In this document: positions 25,848 to 35,760 of the stretch, in pieces | How positions within the stretch are numbered: the first letter of the stretch is position 1 | Layout of the letters: each line of letters begins with the position of its first letter | Program-made: the position numbers and the translations under genes | NCBI GenBank assembly: GCA_009617715.1 | Contig: VTFK01000146.1 | Coordinates: forward strand, 310,001-374,000 | DNA length: 64,000 nucleotides | DNA from: Plectrocnemia conspersa | Taxonomy: Eukaryota > Arthropoda > Insecta > Trichoptera > Polycentropodidae | Direction: 5' to 3' | The notes under the pieces: generated by a model | What the model saw: only the letters and a program-made list of their open reading frames with translations | What the model was told of the DNA's origin: nothing | Databases searched by the model: none

Positions 25848-28800
25848 ACAAATATCAAGAGCTTAATAATAACTTATATATTATTATTATTACTTAAATT
25901 ACAGCGCTTTTTCATTTTTATACAAATATAAGTATTTTATAAATTGTATATTTAATTAATTGTGAATTATTTAAATTTAATTTTACAATTTTTTAGGAAG
26001 GTCAGATTTTCTTTTAAAAAATGTATGGGGGTCGGCAATTTTAAGGATCGCCCCGGGCAGCACATATCCTAGCAGCGCCACTGGTCGCATGCCTTATTTA
26101 TACTGTCACCTGTCGATCACATTACTGCTAATTTACACTAGCTTAGTGTTTCAATTTTTATCGCACCACCTTTAAAGCTTTCATTCGCCTCAACTTCTTA
26201 AATGATCCGTTTAGTTATTTTGTCATGATGTCGTTTAACGTTGTGGTTAAACCAAATTGCCATTATATACAAAAGTGACCAGATTTGCTATGTTGGTATG
26301 CATGGAAAAAAATATCATCTCGGAAATTTGGCAAAATGCGGGACAACGGGTCACTTTACATTATACAATTGCTTCATACATGCGAATTGATGGAGCAATA
26401 TTTTTAATTGTTCAATTGTGGCTAATAAAACAATATATTTTAGATCGATTGTATATATTATTATTAAACTAGATTATTATTACGACTAATACTAGTAAAA
26501 TAACACAGTTCATTCGAATCAAAATAATCGGGAATATAAAGACAGTAGAGAAAATAAATTGTCTTATTCGATTAATATGAGTTCCATTCCAATAATTTTA
26601 TTCACATCATAAAAAATTTTGAATTGTAACATAATAAGCGTTAGCCATATATGTTAAAACTGGGTAAACGCAATCAACACCTGTAAATAAGTACATAATG
26701 AGAAACAAGACTGAAATCAAGTCTATAAATAAGTTGCGTCTATTTTTTTGTAATTATAAATATATGTTGAATAATTGAGTGAATTTAAAATATGACAATC
26801 ATAATAAAATAAAGTTTAGTTTCTTTTATGTCTGATTGTCCGTAAATATTTAGAGAATTATTTGTCCAATTTTACGCAGCTTTCCTCGTTGTATTATATT
26901 ATATACTTTCCCGAGAGTAATTTTAGCTATAAATGTATAAACAGACTCCATCCGGATGCTGAGTAATTGAGAACATTTTTATATTGCGCTATCAATTTCG
27001 AAAGTATAACGTAATACAAGAGCCAGTATCATAAACGTTTTAAAAATATGGTTACTGTGGTTGTCTTCTTACGAGTGAGAAGCACGAGATAATGAGCGCT
27101 TATGTAACCGAGATTACGTGACGAGTTATTTACATTATTTTAAATCCTTATCTTGGTAAAATTTTACTTTTTTTTTAGATTTTTTATACATTTTTTTTAA
27201 TCAAGTTCCCAAAAAACTGTTTTGCTCACTGCATTTTAAACTTATACAAAGATTTTTAACTTAGTCGGTCGACGGAAAATAATCTTCTCGTCGACTGACC
27301 TCAAGTGTCAGCTGATCCGGCTTCCACCAAAAACTAATGTGGACAGCTGATATAATTCGCTCACTGAATGCGCCAATAGTTGATTCTAGTTTTTAGGACA
27401 CTGCTTTTTTCTGAGCTCGATGCATACAATTAGACTTAAACTATGATTTATTTGTTTTGACTGCAACTTAAACGTCCACTTGAATAAAGCCATAGCGAAA
27501 AAACAGCTATTAATGTATGCTTTGTTAAATCATAATATTTTATATTTCTATAGTATATTATTTAATGAATATAATATTAGATATGTGGATGTATTTGAAT
27601 TGCAATTATTTCTTAGAAAGTCAATAAGGAAAACAATATATAAAAATATTTATTTTTACTTTTCTTCCACATATATTGAAAAAAAAAACAGTATTATAGA
27701 ACTTAATCGTGAAACTAATAGGTAGTGATCTAGTAATTCAATTTACCTTGTCATATATAAAGATATTTGAAACGCTTTATCGAGATCATGTTTTAACTGT
27801 TTTCACTTACGTTTTCAAAGCGATTCAATATTGAAATTTGAATCGTTTGCTGTTCAAATTTCAATATTGTTCTTTCGACTTTCATAAATAGGCGTTACCT
27901 TTCAAAGCGATCGACTTATGACGAATTAGTTTACACACATTTTCCTTATCGCTTTTACACACCCCTATCGATCAAATTAACTCAATTACCCCGATTCCGT
28001 TTACCGATAACATAATCAAATACGCGAAAGCGATTTGTGAATTAATTTATGTTCAGAGTTTTTTCCTTATCTTCGTTATTGGTTAATGTTTAATTCCTCG
28101 TGACGTTATTATGTGTGACGTCGACACTTTTTCACGTTGAAATGACGCTTTTGTTTCTCAACAACTTGTCAGTTATTCTTTACTCGTGACAAATTTCGGG
28201 ATGCAAATATGTACATTATTCGAACGTTTATCTCAACTATCCAATTTCAGATAAGGAGGCTTATGTAAATTTGTTCGTTCAGTGTAATCGCTACGGTACA
28301 TGAGCAGATAATTAATTTGCGAATTGCCTATGCAAATTCTCATTGCCGAATTTAGAAATCAAACCATTGATCGATATATTCATAATATATTAATATTGTA
28401 AAAATAATTAAATAAAAATCATAGATTGTGCAACGAGATTTTTCGGTAATTCATAAATACAAATATTAATTCATTGTATTTTAACAACTCTTAACGACAT
28501 TAAAAATATGTACTAATGTTACCTAATTTGTATGTACATGTGTACTTTCACTTTCATAAATTTTGGATTGGAGCCACTTGGAACGATACCCAGACTATTA
28601 TTAACAAATTTTTTCCGTTTTCATTTTCGTTATGTAGCTATAAAAATGCTTTTATGACTATGTTATTTTTAAATCCACCTCTTAATCTATCCATCTTTTA
28701 ATCTTAATGTTTAGCAGCATCCAAAAACCGCTTCTCTATATATGTATACATATATAATAGAGGAAAAATAATATTTTATCTCATCCTCTGTTTCTTCAGT

Positions 28801-31800
28801 TTAAAGTGAATAAAAACTATCGACGAAAGGTCAGAAATAATGTAGAAAATATATTCACTGTAAGTAAAAAATCATTGCGCTAGCACCGTATCTTGCAATT
28901 AAATAAAACTTAAGAAAAAAAATCGCTACTGTTAATTAAACATAGCAATAAATCTTCAATTTTATTACTCCTAAACCAAATAAATACAATCGTTACTTTA
29001 TATTTTAATTTCAAAAATAATAGAGCGTTAAATGTTTAATACTTTAAAATAAGTGCGAAGTCTTATTTTAATTATTTCTGTTGCGGAAAAGACTGTAAGA
29101 TTTATTGTCTGCAATGGATTGTATTATTACAACTACAACTCAATATGTTAATAATTAAACATTATTTGTATTGATTTAAAAGAGATACAAAATTCAATAT
29201 CTGCCATTAAAAAAGTACACAGCAGCATAATATCAACTCGGAAATATGTGTAATTTCTGAAATTTCGGCAATTACAAAATATTTCTTTTTTGCGACTGCT
29301 TATTTGTCAGCTTCTAAATAACCTAAAGATAAGAAGATAAATTTCGTGAAACAAAAAAAAACGCACAATTGAGGGATAGTTGAAAATACAGGGTTATATA
29401 TTCGGTATTCGAATATTTGGATTGGAGTCTATTATAAATAAATTTGACTATTTCAAGTGTTATTGTCTAAGTATGTGCTGCCCGGGGCAATCCTTAAAAT
29501 TGCCGCCCCCCCCCCATACATTTTTTTGCAGGGTCATAAAATCAGCATTTCTTAATATAATAAATTGATTATTGTTAAGCTCCTGCTATTTGTAGATTTA
29601 CATAAATTTTAGTTTATTCATGGTTAAGAACCAGACTAGACTATTCCATCGCGAATATGCCGTCCCCAAGCAAGTACCGTCCGGGGGGTGCCCCAGTAAC
29701 AAAGGCTTATATGTTGGATTAGATAATATAGTTGTTAAATCAGTAATATAATATATTACTTATACATTTTTTCTAGCCCTTTATGCATATTAAGTTTTAA
29801 ATTGTTAAGAGCTTCGCTTAAAACTATAATACATATGTTGGGGAAACACCATTGAATACTACTTTTCTTAATTTTTAAAAAAGAGAATTTAAAATTTTTG
29901 CGCTGCATTGCTAAATGAACTGCTTTTTATAATAAAAAAAATATGAAATCAAAAAAAAATTATTTTAATGAAATATTTTTTATCAAATACACCTCGTGCT
30001 TTCTTAATCAAATTAAAAGCATTTTTTTAAATTGACGGTAATTATTATTCTTGACATCGTAGTGAAATATTTTTCTATATATTTTTTAAAAAACTAAAAT
30101 AATAATAAGTGTACTTAATAATGAGAATATGTATTAAGATTGAATAGCATTAAATAAGCATATATATATTCAAAATATATGTATTACTTATACTTTTAAT
30201 ACCGATATTATTAATAAGTTTAGTAGAAGTACAATGGACAACATTAGAAGTATTATCGTGTATTATAAATCATTTTCAATTAATAGAAAAAAATATGATA
30301 TTCCTTATTTGTCTGAAATATTGTTACACCCATGCTTTTAGTTATTTTGCCTTACGCCTTTTATATTGTAACGAAAGATTTATAGTAACAAATAATTTGT
30401 AAAAATATTTGCTTTGCAAAATAAATATGCGTATTCCATATCCTTATATTTTCATATCGAATTACAGTGCTATATTTTAAACACTACAATCTAACGTATG
30501 TATTATGTATATTTTTAAACTTGCCTGTCAATGCATATATGCATTAAGTTATCTCTTGCTCATTTTAACGTTACAACATTAAAATATTTTACGTTTTCGT
30601 TGACGTCAGATCCGCGCTGAAACAATACTTATTTACATTCTATTAATAGTATATTTTTTGGTCTCCCATTTTTATACCAGTTTCATGCGGGCTTTGTTGT
30701 TTGATCGCTTCGACCCCTTTTTATATAATATATAGACATTGAATATCCACATTGAAACCCTTGTGGCTTCAATGCCAATCGCAGAAAAAGCATCTCGGCG
30801 AAGCCATGCCAGTGCTGAAAGGCGGCGACGTGCTGTCGGTGTCACAAACAACCCTTATTTAATACACAGATACAATCAAAAAATGCCAGTCCTATTCCAG
30901 ATACTGTAGCAATCAAACCTTTGAAGATGGTTCTCAAAAAACTATTGTCGCTGCAGCTCTGCAGTGCCGCATTTTAAACTTGTTCTTATCTTGTTTCAGT
31001 TGATGAACTTTTTCAAGGCGATCATGGGCGAGCGGCTCTTCACGTATTTCATGAAGAAGACTTTTTATGGCCATTTTGTGGCCGGAGAGGATCGTGACCG
31101 AATCATCCCATGTCTCGAAAGGTACGTTTTTTGGTATATAATGATCACGGGAGGCAAAAAGTGAGCCAGACGTTGAAAAAATCGATACGTCAATAACCCA
31201 CTTTTAGCGTATAATTTGTATGGTAATGCCATAATTATGTGCCTGCTACGCTTTGGCGGAATTCGCAATGTTTATAATATAATAATAGCAAAAAATATCT
31301 GGGTCAATGTATTCTTAAGAAGAGATAATAAAAAAATGTTTTTTTGCTTTTCTTTTGTAGGTTACGATCTTTTGGCGTGAAACCAATTCTTGACTATTCC
31401 GCCGAAGAGGATATCTCTCAAGAGGAAGCTGAGAATAGAGAAGTCAGGTGAGTTCAACGATTTTTATATACTGTAAAGCAGCGCATGCCAAAAATGAGTA
31501 ATAAATATTCGATCATGTTTTCGCAAACACGAGTCGGGTACATATACTTTCACTGTACACAAGTTGAATGATACTACTGCGCTACCCAGCTTATGGTTTA
31601 TTTTTTTTCTAAGAAATAAATAGGAATCATCTCATTCTATCAGATTGCCATATGTCCAATTTTCCGATGCATTTTCTAGTTGCAATGTCTGAATTCTAAA
31701 AAATTTTTCCAAAGACACTTTGAATTACCCTTATTTTTTAGCAAACATTAGTGAGATCTAATATTGCATCTCCCTTAAATAAATAAAAACATTCCTGTTG

Positions 31801-34800
31801 CGTGGCATAATATCTAAATTAAATAAAAATGTAATAATTCTTGCATATAAACATATTTTTATTATACATATATATCAAATTTACAACTCGTTTTTCACAG
31901 TAATAATACAATTGAATATTCTGTATTTATAAATCAAATCTAAACATTAATTAAATTCATGTCGTCGCGAAAGTAGATGTACTAATTAAATTTAATATTA
32001 TAATTAGATTTATTAATGAAATAAAAATTTAAAAAAACGACCACTGACTGGCCTACTTTTGCTCTCCTGGATAAAGCTAAAATGACATCCCTGTACACAA
32101 GAACTTGTACAATGTTAAATAGTTATAATTATTAGTGATAACAATGGCTTTTGAGGAAAAATCATAAAAAAATTCTCGCTACAAGGTCTCATACATCATA
32201 TTTAAATGATTATTTTTGAGAGCAAAAACAAAAAATTAATCATTTTCCTTAAAGTAAATATAGTTTGCGGAGTAATGATAATTAAATCATGTGTTTAATG
32301 TTCTTAAAAATGACACTGATATATAAAATACTATTTTAATGATATCATCTTTCCCTCTTGCATGTAATTTACCTCTGCTTCACTCTCTTTAAATTTTAAT
32401 ACAATTTTTATTTATAATTATTCTAATGTGTTTTCAATAATAATTCCAGCTCATCCTTGTCCGAATCCGGAGTGAAAACCGGAGAATCTCTACCCCAGTT
32501 CCAAGTGAACAAATCCTTCGCCGATCGAAGGTACAAGGTACAATCTGCCCGCACGTACTTTTACCTGAACGAAGCCACTTGCGAGAAGAACACCGAGATA
32601 TTCATACGCTGTCTAGAGTCGGTAGCAGGTTCGACTTTACATTATTAAAATTTTGTTCCTTGTCGTTGAAAAAAAAAGTTCTCTTTATCCTTTCGCTTGT
32701 ACTAATATTTGCGTTTTTATTACATCTAATCGGACTTATCCCATCCTATACAACAACTCCATCATATTACTTATCCTCATCTAACACAGCGTTAGATGGT
32801 CCAAATAGTAAAATTGAAGGTAAAAATGTTCTGATATGTATTGGATTTTTTCGAGTAATTTTAACGATTTTTTTTGTGATTTTAGGAGCTACTTTTGGTA
32901 CTGGAATCATGGCCATCAAAGTAACGGCTCTCGGAAGACCCCAACTTTTGGTGAGATTTTTTATAACAACATTTCTTGCATCATCATTCACTCAAAATGA
33001 ACAGAAATTGGATAGAATGGCATTCAAATCATAATTATATAGGAACAATGAGATATGGTGGATAGCTATATTTTTCTTCAGAATCCAGATGGCATTCAAT
33101 ATAATTTATACATTCCTATAATAAATGTACTTATGTTTTAGGCAGGGTCCTAATGAGTAACTATGCAAAATTTTAAATTATGGGAAATCGATCAATAGGT
33201 GTGAGATTATATAGAAGAAAAATAAAGAAATTAAATTTTATATAACATATAAATTTGGTGTCAATATAGAAATATTTCTGGAAAATTATAAAAGTCAGAT
33301 AAATTTAATTTACTTCTCATGAGGATCTTGACCCACAGTTACCGTTTGTATTATCCAATTCTTCTTTTATATGTTCCATCTATCTTAGATGTAAATTTTT
33401 TTTACTCTTCTTTCTTCGATGTTCCCAATGACTATACATCTAATATATTATAGAGGAAAAGTTGTTACAGCTTAAACATATACCAATGTCTGAAGAAGTT
33501 TTTTAAGTACTTATATTCCGATACTATGAATGCTGGAATATCTTCTACAGTTTTGAAACATTGCAATTCTACTTTTTACCTTGAGTTCACATTTACCATA
33601 ATACGTGATTTTTTTATTATAAAGTAATCTATGTATATATTTGCTAATATAATATTTTATTGTATTTTTCAGTTACAATTATCCGAGGTTATCACCCAAG
33701 CCCGTAACTACATGCAAGACTTGGCTGGTGGCAAGGGAAACGTATTGACCCATCACAAGACCATCGAAGATCTCCAAAAGTACTTCGGAGTTATGGGAGA
33801 CACGCCCGAAGTGAAAAGTTTCTTAAACAACATCACCAGCGATAAGCGAGGGTAAATCTTATCACATTAATGTAACGCAAAGATCGGAATCTCTCGGTCC
33901 ACAAATGTTGCTAATTAAAGACGATGAATAATACAAATCGGGCAGCGCAGACTTTGATTTGTGCTCTGAAAATTTCATGTGTAAACTTGTAAATTCTCAC
34001 TTCAGATTGTGTTTGAACAAATGTGCTGATGTGCCGAGAACCGATAGCGAGTTTGAGGTGTGTGATTGTTTGCAGTGTGCTGCACTTGTTCCCGTGGGCG
34101 CGTCTGTTGGGTGTGGAAGACAATTCGTAAGACCAGTAAATTTGTGAAATGGGCTTCGTTGACGACCGCTCCTCGCTGACGGCTTAGTATCACATTCGCA
34201 CAACCCCAATACAAACACGAATCATTCCAATCCAAATCGATAACCGAGACTTCATAACTGTTCTAAAACGCTTGGTTGTACAGATCAGATGCTAGACTCT
34301 CGCTTAGTTGTCATTATAAATCGACCATCATAAATGAGGATGTAAAGATGTATATAATTATTATATATACTATAAATTATGCTTATGCAAAACCATAAAA
34401 TTGATATGTAAAATGATACCAAATAACGATCTATATCTATCTTTATAAACCATAGTAAAACCATTTTTGTGTAGATTTAGATGTAAGTAATAGATCATTG
34501 TTCGGTGATATGTTTCAAATGATTAGTCGCATTTTGTACATGATACTAACAGTGTTTTGCCTTGATTGATATACAGTGGAACAAAGATAATCTATGATAT
34601 AATTAAAACGGTAAAAGTAATGGTTTCAGATTAACGTTGGACTATTGTTTCCAAATATAAAATTAAAATAAAATAGCTTTTTAACGTAGTATTATTTAAA
34701 AAGACTTTTTTGCAGGTCAGAATTTATATTGCATGGGTCAAAATTTATATGAAAAGGTCAGAATATAAGTGGCCAAAATAAATATTAGACGGTCAGAATT

Positions 34801-35729
34801 TATATTAAATGATAAGAATTATTTTAACAGATGATCAGAATATTTTTTTTCAGTTAGCAATAGTTATTGCTGTAATGCTGAAGATTTGTACAACTGGTCG
34901 ATCTGTCATTCGCATGTCGGCAGTTTATTATCATAATCATTATCGAGGTGTTTTAGGGCCAACTTGTTTTTTTGCGCTCGCAACATTGTCATATATCAAC
35001 ACAATAAGCGTCCGCCACCGCTCTGTCGTTATTCCCGCTTCGTTCGTCGCCCTGAATACTTTCGCATCTTACATACAATTAAATAGATTCGTTGAAAGTT
35101 ATTCATGGGGTGTTCACTGTTCTGATCAACGCGCGCTCGCTACCGCTCGCTCGCACCTTACCTGTTCAACAATTTATAAGATATTTCTATAATAAATAAT
35201 TTATTGCCCATTTATATTTATAAATGTTAAAATATTTTTTAATTCACACGATCGTCCTATATTTTTATTCTAACCATTTAATATTTATTCTGACCCTGAA
35301 TAATATAATTATGACCAAGTTAGTGATAAAATTCTGACAGATTTAATTTTTATTCTGACTCACAGTTGATTTAAATTCTGACCGTTTAATTTGTTCGCCA
35401 CTTAAAAATAATAACTACGAGGTAATATTTTCCCAGATCTTTTCAGTATTCTAGATCTCAATGAATAATTCAAAATTTAAAAAATCGTATAATTTTTTAA
35501 CAAGTATTATAATAATCTTCTCTTTGTGAATTAACCCTTTGATTGCCAAACTCACTAAAATTTTAATCAACAAGTCATTATATCTGAGAAGCAATATTTT
35601 TATCTCGTTCCGAGAAGCGGTTTGGCGTTACAAATGGTCGCCACAATGAAAAAGACAATTAAATTTTAACGAGCCTTTTGGAAATACTATATAAAAATCG
35701 ATGTATAACAAAATAATAAAAAATATTTT

Positions 35730-35760
<31 letters not shown>

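Noticed and set aside
25666..25851. 61-codon minus-strand frame made of alternating Ile and Tyr
   Set aside because: It is only the translation of the (TA)n microsatellite.
32579..33034. 151-codon frame overlapping PRODH exons 4 and 5
   Set aside because: It is in a different frame from exon 4 and crosses an intron; the PRODH exons explain the conserved sequence.
34809..35192. 127-codon plus-strand frame in PRODH intron 6
   Set aside because: It lies wholly in the fold-back-like element and shows no transposase or other motif.
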